Source: Lysobacterales bacterium 15-68-25 (GTDB taxonomy: Bacteria > Pseudomonadota > Gammaproteobacteria > Xanthomonadales > Rhodanobacteraceae). From it: 64,000 nt of DNA. Numbering within the stretch: the first letter of the stretch is position 1; each line of letters starts with the position of its first letter. The notes beneath the pieces were generated by a model. That model had not been told where the DNA came from. It searched no databases and saw nothing but the letters and a program-made list of their open reading frames with translations. The position numbers were made by a program, and so were the translations under genes. The stretch is from assembly GCA_002279065.1 (NCBI GenBank), contig NCKB01000001.1, positions 186,001 through 250,000 on the forward strand. The letters run 5' to 3'. Positions 32,970 to 43,049 of the stretch are shown here, piece by piece.

Positions 32970-35408
32970 ATGCCGAGCCGCCGCATCACACGGACGTGTG
33001 CCGCCGACGCCCGCCGCGCGTGCAAGGTCGTCGGACGCTTGGGGTTGGCCGCGCTCTGCCTGGCGGCCAGCCCGCGTGTGCTGGCCGATCGCCCGGTCAA
33101 GCAGTTCCGCGAAGTGAAGGTGATCGCCATCGCGCCGCTGCCCGGCTTCGAGGTGCCGCCGCTGCAGATCCCGCTCAACGTGCAGAGCGCGCAGGCCGAC
33201 GACATGGCGCAGTTGCATGGGCAGGCGATCACCGGCCTGCTGGACGGCAATTTCCAGGGCGTCAACGTCACCCAGTCGCAGGGCAATCCGTGGCAGGGCA
33301 ACCTGATCTTCCACGGCTACACGCTGTCGCCGCTGCTCGGCTCGCCGTCGGGCATCTCGGTGTACTTCGACGGCGTGCGCCAGAACGAGCCGTTCGCCGA
33401 GACGATGAACTGGGAGTCGATCCCCGACTTCGCCGTGCGCGACGTCGAGCTGGTGCCGGGCTCCAACCCGCTGTACGGCCTGAACACGCTGGCCGGTGCG
33501 CTGCTGGTGACCAGCAAGAGCGGTTTCACCGATCCGGGTGGCGCGGTGGATGTCTCCGGTGGCTCGTGGGGGCGGATCCAGGCCGATGCCAGCTTCGGCG
33601 CGCATGGCCGCACCGGAGCGATCTTCGTCGGCGCGGCGAACGACTACGAACGCGGCTGGCGCGAGTATTCGCCCAGTCGCGTGCAGCAGGCCTTCGTGCG
33701 CGGCGACTGGCGGCCGGACGAGAACACCTCGCTGATGCTCAGCTACACCGGCACGGCCGGACGCCTGTCGGGCACGCAGTCGCTGCCGGTGGAATGGATC
33801 GATACGCCGAAGGCCGGCTTCACCTGGCCGGACCACTTCCGCAACCGCCTCAATGCTTTCACGCTGCAGGGCACGCATGAGCTCGGCGCCGACTGGGCGG
33901 TGCAGGCGAACGGCTACCTGCGGCTGTCGCGCAGCAGCAGCTTCAATTCCAACACCAACGACTTCGCCGCCTACGATCCGGCTGCGGACGGGCCGCTCGG
34001 CTACGCGGGCGACGGCGCCTACGATCCGGCCTCGGTCGGCCAGTTCTGGTACGCCGGGGTGAGTCCGGCCTACGACCCGGCGAACCCGCAGGCGACGATC
34101 AACAACGTGCCGGCCAGCAACGTGCTCGGCCAGGTGCGCACGCGCGGCTACGGCTTTTCGCTGCAGGCGGTGGACAGCGCGGCATTCGCCGGTCACGACA
34201 ACCAGCTCACCGTGGGCGTGAGCCTGGATGCGGGCGCCAGCGATTTCACCCAGTACGCCCAGCCGGCGTATTTCCCGCTCGACCCGGCGCGCCGCGGCGA
34301 GGCGGTCGGGCTGGCGCCGTTCGCGCTCGATCCGCTGACGAATGCAGGCGCGACCAACCGCAGCATCGGCGTGTACGCGATGGATGTGTTCGCGCTCGGC
34401 CAGGCGGTGCACATCAGCGCCGGCGGCCGCTACAACCTCAGCCGGCTGGCGGTGACCGACCGCTCCGGCAGCGAGCCGGACATCAACGGCCGCCAGCGTT
34501 TCCATCGCTTCAGTCCGAGCCTCGGCTTCACCTGGAACCCGTCACAGGTGTTCGGCCTTTATGCCAACTACGACGAGGGCGTGCGCACGCCCACGCCGAT
34601 CGAGTTCGAATGCGCCGACCCGGCCGCGCCCTGCGCACTGCCGAACGACTTCACCGGCGACCCGCCGCTCAAGCCCGTGGTGGTGCGCACGCTGAGCGGT
34701 GGCCTGCGCGGCAGTACCGCCGACGGTCGGTTGCGCTGGAATGTGTCGCCCTACCTGAGCCGGGCCAGCGACGACATCCTCACCGTGTTCACCGGCGGCA
34801 GCTCGCAGGGCTACTTCGCCAACGTGCCGAGCACGCGCCGGCGCGGCGTCGACCTGGGCGTCGGCGGCGAACGGGGGCGGCTGGAGTGGCAGGCCAACCT
34901 CAGCCTGGTGCGGGCCACCTACGGCGCGTCGTTCGAGACGGTCAGCGGCGCCAACTCGAGTGCCGACACCGAAGGGGTGATCCGGGTGCGCCGCGGCGAC
35001 CGCCTGCCCGGGGTGCCGGAGCGGCTGTTGAACCTGTCGGGCGAATACCGGCTGACGGCGCGGTGGTCGTTCGGCGCCAACCTGCGCGCCTACTCCGGGC
35101 AGTACGTGGTGGGCGACGAGAACAACGCCGACCGCCACGGCGCGCTGCCCGGCTACGGCGTGGTCGCGCTGGACCTGCATTACCGGCCGAGCCGGGCGTT
35201 GGCGTTCTTCGCCAGCGTCGACAACCTGTTTGATCGCCGCTACGTCAACGGCGGCCTGCTCAGCACCAACGTGTTCGACACGCCGGGCCGCCTGATCGAC
35301 ACCACCGGCCCGGGCACGCCCACGCTGTTCGTGGCGCCGGGCGCGCCGCGCTCGTTCCTGCTCGGCGTGAGCTACGCCTTCGGTGGCGCGGCGGCGGACG
35401 GCGACTGA
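32970..35408 (+). CDS. TonB-dependent outer-membrane receptor
   Basis: An 812-residue TonB-dependent receptor with an N-terminal signal (about residues 20-38, ending RVLA), a plug domain (about 60-190) and a 22-strand-type barrel ending in aromatic SYAFGG. Plug features are visible, such as NLIFHGYTLSPLLG, GISVYFDGVRQNE and VRDVELVPGSNPLYGLN. A possible TonB box is EVKVIAIA near the mature N-terminus. It lies 106 bp after gfa on the same strand, so it may belong to the methanol cluster; lanthanide chelates or PQQ are candidate ligands. The start is uncertain: ATG at 32928 is also in frame. Confidence 0.88.
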   Translation: MPSRRITRTCAADARRACKVVGRLGLAALCLAASPRVLADRPVKQFREVKVIAIAPLPGFEVPPLQIPLNVQSAQADDMAQLHGQAITGLLDGNFQGVNVTQSQGNPWQGNLIFHGYTLSPLLGSPSGISVYFDGVRQNEPFAETMNWESIPDFAVRDVELVPGSNPLYGLNTLAGALLVTSKSGFTDPGGAVDVSGGSWGRIQADASFGAHGRTGAIFVGAANDYERGWREYSPSRVQQAFVRGDWRPDENTSLMLSYTGTAGRLSGTQSLPVEWIDTPKAGFTWPDHFRNRLNAFTLQGTHELGADWAVQANGYLRLSRSSSFNSNTNDFAAYDPAADGPLGYAGDGAYDPASVGQFWYAGVSPAYDPANPQATINNVPASNVLGQVRTRGYGFSLQAVDSAAFAGHDNQLTVGVSLDAGASDFTQYAQPAYFPLDPARRGEAVGLAPFALDPLTNAGATNRSIGVYAMDVFALGQAVHISAGGRYNLSRLAVTDRSGSEPDINGRQRFHRFSPSLGFTWNPSQVFGLYANYDEGVRTPTPIEFECADPAAPCALPNDFTGDPPLKPVVVRTLSGGLRGSTADGRLRWNVSPYLSRASDDILTVFTGGSSQGYFANVPSTRRRGVDLGVGGERGRLEWQANLSLVRATYGASFETVSGANSSADTEGVIRVRRGDRLPGVPERLLNLSGEYRLTARWSFGANLRAYSGQYVVGDENNADRHGALPGYGVVALDLHYRPSRALAFFASVDNLFDRRYVNGGLLSTNVFDTPGRLIDTTGPGTPTLFVAPGAPRSFLLGVSYAFGGAAADGD

Positions 35409-35427
35409 GCGTCGCCCACCACTCCAC

Positions 35428-37377
<1,950 letters not shown>

Positions 37378-37679
37378 GACCGTGACTCCTTCGGTCCCTG
37401 GCGTCTGGCTGCGCGGCACGCCATCCCGTGTCGCATCTCCGCAGGGGTCTTGCGCGTCAGGTGGGATCCCGAGCATCGCGCCGGCCATCGATGGCCGCAA
37501 ACTGCAGCGCAGCATCGGCGGGGCCGGCGTGAAGCATTTGGCACGCCGTGTCACGGGTCGGCTGCGCCACAAAAGCAACACCTTGCGATGCCGCTGGTCG
37601 TCACGGCGCCGTTCGTACGCTGGTCCGGGTCTTGCGTGTCCGCCACGGTCGGCAAGGCGCTGGGCAGGGAAGGCACCGC
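37378..37679. promoter_or_regulatory. Divergent region between the sigma-54 activator and SRPBCC genes
   Basis: 302 bp without a supported gene. It contains a partial sigma-54-like match, TTGGCACG at 37538-37545, but the -12 half reads CA and not GC at the required spacing, so I do not call a promoter there. Confidence 0.4.
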
Positions 37680-38093
37680 ATGACCAGCATCCAGGTGACG
37701 CAGCGAATCGAGCTTCCGGCCGAGGCGGCGTGGGTGGTCGTGGGCGACTTCGGTGGCCTGCATCGCTGGCACCCGCTGGTGCGGCGGCTGGACCTGTCCT
37801 GGGAAGGCCGCATCCGCACCCTGCACCTGGCCGACGGCGGCCGCGTGGTGGAGCGGCTGGAGACGCGCAACGACGCCGCCTGCCGCTGCGTCTACGCGCT
37901 GGTGGACGGCTCGCTGCCGCTGGCCGCCTGCCGTTCGGTCCTGGCGGTGGTTCCCGAGGGGCCGGCCTGCCGGGTCGACTGGTCGTGTGAGTTCGAGCCA
38001 CGGCGCGGGGCCGGGCCCGACGTCGCGCGGTTGATGGAGGAGCTCTACGGCACCGGGCTGCGGGCACTGGCCCAGGCGCTGGCCATCCGCTGA
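37680..38093 (+). CDS. SRPBCC (START/polyketide-cyclase-like) family protein
   Basis: A 137-residue protein with the helix-grip pattern of the SRPBCC superfamily. The opening IELPAEAAWVVVGDFGGLHRWHPLV is characteristic of polyketide cyclase/dehydrase-like members, followed by alternating strands (GGRVVERLETRN, YALVDGSLPL, RVDWSCEFEP) and a long C-terminal helix. These proteins bind hydrophobic ligands; no ligand can be named. GGGAAGG lies before the ATG. Divergent from the sigma-54 activator. Confidence 0.82.
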   Translation: MTSIQVTQRIELPAEAAWVVVGDFGGLHRWHPLVRRLDLSWEGRIRTLHLADGGRVVERLETRNDAACRCVYALVDGSLPLAACRSVLAVVPEGPACRVDWSCEFEPRRGAGPDVARLMEELYGTGLRALAQALAIR

Positions 38094-38224
38094 GGGCGAC
38101 CTGGCTGTAAGATGATGGTGCGCCGCGATACCCCGCAGGCGCACGCTTCCCGGCGATCACGCGCGGTTCCGCACCCTGGTGCGGAGCTCGTCGGCGACCG
38201 CCCGACCCGGCCCCTGAGGACTGC

Positions 38225-38887
38225 ATGCCCGCCACTGCGTTTCTTGTCGATGGTGCGTTCTTTCTCGCCCGCTACCGCAAGGTATGGGGTGACCGCGATC
38301 CGAACGACGCGCGCACGGTGGCCAAGACCGTGTTCGGCATGGCGCTGGAACACCTCAAGGCGCTGGACCGCCCGCGCGAGGCGCTGTACCGCATCTTCTT
38401 CTACGACTGCCCGCCGCTGGAGCGCACCCTGGTCAAGCCGGTCAGCGGCGACAGCGTGGATTTCGGCCGCACCGGCGCCGCCGCGTTCCGCCGCGAGCTG
38501 CACGATCAGCTGCGCCGGCAGCGCAAGATGGCACTGCGACTGGGTCGGCTGACCGAGCGAGGCGAGTGGCAGCTCAGGCGCAGCGCCTTCCAGCAGCTGC
38601 GCGAGGGCACGTTGCAGTGGGACGACCTGGGCGACGAGCACTTCGAACCGGAGATGCGCCAGACCCAGGTCGACATGAAGATCGGCATCGACATCGCTGC
38701 GCTGGCCTACAAGAAGCAGGTGGACCAGATCATCCTGGTCGCCGGCGACGCGGACTTCATCCCCGCGGCGAAGCTGGCGCGCTACGAGGGCATCGATTTC
38801 ATCCTGGATCCGATGTGGCAGGGCATCGCGCCGGATCTTCACGAACATATCGACGGCCTGCAGTCGGTCTGCCCGCGTCCGTTCTGA
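38225..38887 (+). CDS. NYN-domain (PIN-like) protein
   Basis: A 220-residue protein of the NYN/LabA-like family, a PIN-fold putative RNase. The acidic active-site residues expected for the fold are in place: D9 in TAFLVDGAFF, the aspartates of QVDMKIGIDIAALAY, and VAGDADFIPAAKLA. The middle (about 75-145) is a basic and charged insert. Catalytic activity is family knowledge, not shown here. It stands between the SRPBCC gene and a methyltransferase-like gene with separate spacing. Confidence 0.85.
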   Translation: MPATAFLVDGAFFLARYRKVWGDRDPNDARTVAKTVFGMALEHLKALDRPREALYRIFFYDCPPLERTLVKPVSGDSVDFGRTGAAAFRRELHDQLRRQRKMALRLGRLTERGEWQLRRSAFQQLREGTLQWDDLGDEHFEPEMRQTQVDMKIGIDIAALAYKKQVDQIILVAGDADFIPAAKLARYEGIDFILDPMWQGIAPDLHEHIDGLQSVCPRPF

Positions 38888-38982
38888 GCAGCCGTCCGTA
38901 CATGCACGTCGTCATCACCCCACCTGCGCCAGCGTGGCGCGCGGGGAGGCGCCGGAAGGCGCGACCGAACAGGGAGAACACC

Positions 38983-39915
38983 ATGGAATCGTCGGTTCAG
39001 GGAAAGTGGCTGCTGGCCGGGCTGTGCGCCCTGGCGCTGGCGGCGCCTGTCGCAGCGCAGACGGCCGCCGACGCCGGGGGACAGGACCAGCCGCCGGGCG
39101 AGCTGGTGCCGCCGACCAGTGCCAGCGACTTCACCGCCGCCCAGCTCGACGCCGTGCTCGCCGGCAACTGGCGCAGCGCGTCCGACCGTGCGCGAGACCG
39201 CTACCGCCATCCCAAGCAGACGCTGGAATTCTTCGGCGTGCAGCCGGACCAGACCGTGGTGGAGATCACCCCGGGAGGCGGCTGGTATGCGGCGATTCTC
39301 GCCCCGCTGCTGCGCGACAACGGCCAATACGTCGCCGCCGTGGCGGCGCCGGCGCCAGGCAAGTCCGCCGATGACACGCTCAAGCAGAAGTTCGCCGCCG
39401 CTCCGGCGGTGTACGGCGATGCGCGCGTGGTCACCTTCGATCCGAAGGCGCCGGTGTTCGGCCCGCCCGGCAGCGCCGATACGGTGCTGACCTTCCGCAA
39501 CGTGCACAACTGGGTCATGGCCGGCACCGCGCCGGCGATGTTCAAGGGATTCTTCAACGTGCTGCGGCCGGGTGGCGTGCTCGGCGTGGTCGACCATCGT
39601 GCTGCCGCCGGCACCTCGCTCGATGCGGTGAAGGCCAGCGGCTACCTGCCGGTGGCCACCGTGGTGAAGCTGGCCACCGACGCCGGGTTCGAGCTGGAGG
39701 AGCCGAGCGAGATCAACGCCAATCCGGCCGACACCAAGGACTACCCCAAGGGCGTGTGGACGCTGCCGCCCACGCTGACCCTGGGCGACACCGACCGCGC
39801 GAAGTACCAGGCCATCGGCGAATCGGACCGCATGACGCTGCGCTTCGTGAAACCGGAAGCGCCGGAGCAGGCGGCGTCGGCGCCGTTGCCAGCCAAGGCC
39901 GCTTCCGCCCGATGA
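38983..39915 (+). CDS. Exported methyltransferase-like protein (COG4798 type)
   Basis: A 310-residue protein that begins with a clear signal peptide (about 1-22, [13 protein letters not shown]) yet contains a Rossmann methyltransferase-like domain. Its motif I region is [19 protein letters not shown] (about 92-110), followed by [11 protein letters not shown] and [20 protein letters not shown]. It belongs to the predicted methyltransferases of COG4798. Export of an S-adenosylmethionine-type fold is paradoxical because the cofactor is cytoplasmic. Repeated [11 protein letters not shown] features are shared with the family. The ATG at 38983 follows AGGGAG. Confidence 0.82.
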   Translation: MESSVQGKWLLAGLCALALAAPVAAQTAADAGGQDQPPGELVPPTSASDFTAAQLDAVLAGNWRSASDRARDRYRHPKQTLEFFGVQPDQTVVEITPGGGWYAAILAPLLRDNGQYVAAVAAPAPGKSADDTLKQKFAAAPAVYGDARVVTFDPKAPVFGPPGSADTVLTFRNVHNWVMAGTAPAMFKGFFNVLRPGGVLGVVDHRAAAGTSLDAVKASGYLPVATVVKLATDAGFELEEPSEINANPADTKDYPKGVWTLPPTLTLGDTDRAKYQAIGESDRMTLRFVKPEAPEQAASAPLPAKAASAR

Positions 39916-39931
39916 GGGTGGTCACCGCGTC

Positions 39932-40465
39932 GTGCTGATCGCGCTGAACAAGCCCTACGGCGTGCTCTGCCAGTTCACCGACGGCGACGGCCGTCCCACC
40001 CTGGCCGACTACGTCGCGCAGAAAGGGGTCTACGCGGCCGGCCGGCTCGACCAGGACAGCGAGGGCCTGCTGCTGCTCACCGACGAGGGCGCCCTGGCGC
40101 ACCGGCTCACCGACCCGAAGCACAAGCAGCCGAAGACCTATCTGGTGCAGGTGGACGGGGCGATCACCGACGAGGCGATCGGTGTGTTGCGTCGCGGCGT
40201 CGTGCTGAAGGATGGTCCGACCCTGCCTGCCGGCGCCGAACATGCCACCGAGCCGGACTGGCTGTGGCCGCGCGATCCGCCGGTGCGTTTCCGCAAGGCG
40301 ATCCCCACCAGCTGGCTGCGCCTCACCCTGCGCGAGGGGCGCAACCGGCAGGTGCGCCGGATGACCGCGGCGGTCGGCTTCCCCACCCTGCGGCTGATCC
40401 GCGAGCGGATCGGTCCATACGACCTCGACGGACTCGCGCCGGGCGCGTGGCGCCGGCTCGACTGA
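39932..40465 (+). CDS. rluE: 23S rRNA pseudouridine synthase RluE-like
   Basis: A 177-residue RsuA/RluB/E/F family enzyme without an S4 domain, like RluE, which modifies U2457 of 23S rRNA. It starts [15 protein letters not shown] with a GTG codon at 39932. The catalytic aspartate lies in [17 protein letters not shown]. The family ends follow: KTYLVQVDG and [25 protein letters not shown]. It is only 16 bp after the methyltransferase-like gene. Confidence 0.92.
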   Translation: MLIALNKPYGVLCQFTDGDGRPTLADYVAQKGVYAAGRLDQDSEGLLLLTDEGALAHRLTDPKHKQPKTYLVQVDGAITDEAIGVLRRGVVLKDGPTLPAGAEHATEPDWLWPRDPPVRFRKAIPTSWLRLTLREGRNRQVRRMTAAVGFPTLRLIRERIGPYDLDGLAPGAWRRLD

Positions 40466-40480
40466 GCCCCGCCACCGCGG

Positions 40481-41173
40481 TCAGTCGTCGAGCGGAATGC
40501 CCAGCCGGCGCAGGCCGGCTCGCCCCGGTGGCGTCAGCTCGAGTGCGCGCGAATGTTCACGACGGCGCAGCCAGTCGCGTTGCAGCAACCGGTCGGTGAT
40601 CGCCACGCCCAGCGGCCCACCGAGGTGGAAGCGGCGTTCGGTCCAGTCCAGGCAACTGCGGCCCGGGGGCCCGGGCGGTTCGGCCATGTCCGGCAGCAGG
40701 CCGTGCGCGCCCAGGGCGTCGCGGCCGCCCTCGCTGAGCCGCACGGCCTGGTCGCCGAGCTCGATCCAGCCCTGTTCGCGCAACCCCCGGTAGAGCGCGA
40801 CGCCCAGATGCCCGGCCAGGTGCCGGTAGCAGGTACGGGCGAAGGCCAGCGGCCGTTCGGCGGGGGCGAGCTGCGCTGGGCGCGGCTGCGTCGATCGCAC
40901 CAGGGGGAGCGCCTCGAGCATCGCCGAGACATGGTCGCCGGCCACCTGGAAGTAGCGGTGCCGCCCCTGGTTCAGTACCTGCAGCAGGCCGCCCTCGACC
41001 AGGCGCCCGAGGTGCGCGCTGGCGGTGCTTGCGGCGATGCCGGCCAGGCGGGCCAGTTCGCCCGCGGGCCGCGCGCGACCATCCGCCAGGGCCAGCAGGA
41101 TCGCCGCACGTGACGGGTCGGCGAGCAGGCTGCCGATCTCGGCGAGCTGGTAGCGGGAGGGCGAGCCGTGCAT
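40481..41173 (-). CDS. ArsR-type winged-helix regulator
   Basis: A 230-residue regulator with an N-terminal ArsR helix-turn-helix (about 8-85): LADPSRAAILLALADG, then ARPAGELARLAGIAASTASAHL and the wing QGRHRYFQV. The C-terminal half (about 110-225) carries a second possible helical module and CLDWTERRFHLGG. It has only one cysteine, so metal sensing by the classical Cys motif is unlikely. It is divergent from, and its 5' end lies near, the flavin reductase gene that it may control. Confidence 0.88.
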   Translation of the reverse strand: MHGSPSRYQLAEIGSLLADPSRAAILLALADGRARPAGELARLAGIAASTASAHLGRLVEGGLLQVLNQGRHRYFQVAGDHVSAMLEALPLVRSTQPRPAQLAPAERPLAFARTCYRHLAGHLGVALYRGLREQGWIELGDQAVRLSEGGRDALGAHGLLPDMAEPPGPPGRSCLDWTERRFHLGGPLGVAITDRLLQRDWLRRREHSRALELTPPGRAGLRRLGIPLDD

Positions 41174-41248
41174 GGGCGCATGCTAGCGCGCTGCCCGGGC
41201 CGAGGTTTCGCCACGCGCCGAAGCATCGACCGCGCCGCCGCGCCCACC

Positions 41249-41884
41249 ATGGCGGTCATGCCTACGTCGATTCCCGCCCGATCCATCCGTCCCGGCATCC
41301 TCTACTTCGGCACGCCGGTCCTGCTGATCGCCACCCGCAACGAGGACGGCAGCACCAACCTCACGCCGATGTCCTCGGCCTGGGCGCTGGCCGACCGGGT
41401 CGTGCTCGGTCTGGCTGCCGGCGGCCAGGGGCTGGAAAATCTGCTTCGTGAGCGCGAATGCACGCTCAATGTCGTCGCACCCGGACAATGGCACGCGGTC
41501 GAGACGCTGGCCCCCACCACGGGGCGCGATCCGGTACCGGCCTGGAAGAGCGGCTACCGCTACGCGGCGGACAAGTTCGCGCTTGCCGGACTGACGCCGC
41601 TTCCCTCCGAGCGGGTTTGCGCACCGCGGGTGATGGAGTGTCCGCTGCAGATGGAGGCGCGGGTGGTCGCCTGGCACGAGCGGCCGCTCGCCGCCTGGGC
41701 GAACGATGCCGGCGGTTTCGTCACGGTCGAGACGGAGGTGGTCCGGGTCCATGCGCACGAGGATCTGATCATCGCGGGCAGCGACCACATCGATCCGCGG
41801 CGGTTCCGGCCGCTGCTCTATGTGTTCCGTCATTACGTCGGTGGCGGGCCGGCGCTGGGACGTACGTTCAAGGCCGAGTTCTAG
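41249..41884 (+). CDS. Flavin reductase-like (FMN-binding split barrel) protein
   Basis: A 211-residue protein of the flavin reductase-like family. The FMN-binding opening RPGILYFGTPVLLIATRNED and TNLTPMSSAWALADRVVLGL are typical, followed by NLLRERECTLNVV. These enzymes use FMN as cofactor or supply reduced flavin to partner oxygenases; a partner is not adjacent. The start is uncertain: the ATG at 41249 is used here, with 41258 also possible. Longer readings would overlap the divergent arsR gene. Confidence 0.85.
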   Translation: MAVMPTSIPARSIRPGILYFGTPVLLIATRNEDGSTNLTPMSSAWALADRVVLGLAAGGQGLENLLRERECTLNVVAPGQWHAVETLAPTTGRDPVPAWKSGYRYAADKFALAGLTPLPSERVCAPRVMECPLQMEARVVAWHERPLAAWANDAGGFVTVETEVVRVHAHEDLIIAGSDHIDPRRFRPLLYVFRHYVGGGPALGRTFKAEF

Positions 41885-41917
41885 GGTCGGCCGGGTGCCT
41901 GCGGCGGCAGTGGCCGG

Positions 41918-42715
41918 TCAGGCTGCGCCGGCGTCGAGGCCGAAGAAGGCCACCGCGGTGGCGGTGGTGTGCGCAGCCAGCGTTTCCAGCGATTCCCCGC
42001 GATCGCGCGCGATTTCCTCGGCGATGTGCTTCAGATACATCGGCTCGTTGCGGCGGTGGCTGGGCTGCGGGCGCACGGTGCGCGGCAGCAGGTAGGGCGC
42101 GTCGGTCTCGATCATCAGCCGGCCGGCCGGAATCGCCTTCACCAGCTCGCGCAGGTGCAGGCCGCGGCGCTCATCGCAGATCCAGCCGGTGATGCCGATG
42201 TGGCAGTCCAGCGCCAGGTAGTCGCGCAGCGCCTCGCCGGTGTCGGTGAAGCAGTGCACCACCGCAGCCGGCACCCGGTCGCGGTAGCGCCGCAGCAGGG
42301 CGATGAAGTCCCCGTGCGCGTCGCGCTGGTGCAGGAACAGCGGCTTGCCCAGCTCCGCGGCGATGCGCAGCTGGCGTTCGAACACTTCGCGCTGCACGTC
42401 GTGCGGCGAATAGTTGCGGTGGTAGTCCAGCCCGGCCTCGCCGACCGCGCGGACCTCCGGGTGGGTGGCCAGCTCGCGCAGCAGGGCGTCGGTAGCCTCG
42501 TCGTAGTCCACCGCATGGTGCGGGTGCACGCCGGCAGTGGCATACAACACACCGGGATGGGCCCGGGCCAGCGCCAGCGCGCCGCGGCTGCCGTCGCGGC
42601 TGGCCCCGGTGACCACCATGCGCGCCACGTCGTGGGCACGGGCACGGGCCAGCACGGCGTCGAAGTCGTGGGCGAAGGATTCGTGGGTCAGGTTGGCCCC
42701 GATGTCGATCAGCAT
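41918..42715 (-). CDS. tatD: TatD-family metal-dependent DNase
   Basis: A 265-residue TatD hydrolase (TIM-barrel metal-dependent deoxyribonuclease). The opening MLIDIGANLTHESF is the TatD variant of the N-terminal metal motif. Later signatures are in order: AGVHPHHAVDY, VGEAGLDYHRN, FLHQRDAHGDF, VVHCFTDTGEA and IETDAPYLLPR. The ATG at 42715 begins this signature; the upstream open frame is an Arg/Ser-rich artefact. Confidence 0.93.
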   Translation of the reverse strand: MLIDIGANLTHESFAHDFDAVLARARAHDVARMVVTGASRDGSRGALALARAHPGVLYATAGVHPHHAVDYDEATDALLRELATHPEVRAVGEAGLDYHRNYSPHDVQREVFERQLRIAAELGKPLFLHQRDAHGDFIALLRRYRDRVPAAVVHCFTDTGEALRDYLALDCHIGITGWICDERRGLHLRELVKAIPAGRLMIETDAPYLLPRTVRPQPSHRRNEPMYLKHIAEEIARDRGESLETLAAHTTATAVAFFGLDAGAA

Positions 42716-43049
42716 GCGTCGGTCCGGACAGGCAAAGCGGCCATTGTCGCAAGCCGGCGCCGCGTGTGCGATGCGAGCGGGGTAACGCAGGAGTGTCCGG
42801 ATACCCCATAGGCCTTTCCCGCATTGCCGCGGCCGCGCCGGTTTCCTATGGTGGCCGGCTGGCGTAACCGGGGCTGGCCGCGGGCGCCGACGGATTCTTG
42901 CGTTGATCGACCCGGCCCCGGAGTTTCGTGAACGGGGCGGCCGGTCTCGGTGCCCGGTGTCGGCGGGATGTGCTAACAATGCATGTCCGGCCGGTGCGGG
43001 GGCGCGGTCGGAGGCGGGCCCTTGGGATAGAAGTGGAGTGGGGTGGGTG
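42716..43049. promoter_or_regulatory. Promoter region of the type II secretion operon
   Basis: 334 bp without a supported gene, between divergent tatD and gspE. A possible extended -10 (TGCTAACAAT, 42971-42980) lies 70 bp upstream of the gspE start; the -35 is unclear. No operator is obvious. Confidence 0.4.

Noticed and set aside
37538-37553. TTGGCACG resembling a sigma-54 -24 element upstream of the SRPBCC gene
   Set aside because: Ten bases after GG the sequence reads CA and not GC, so the -12 half of the promoter is missing.
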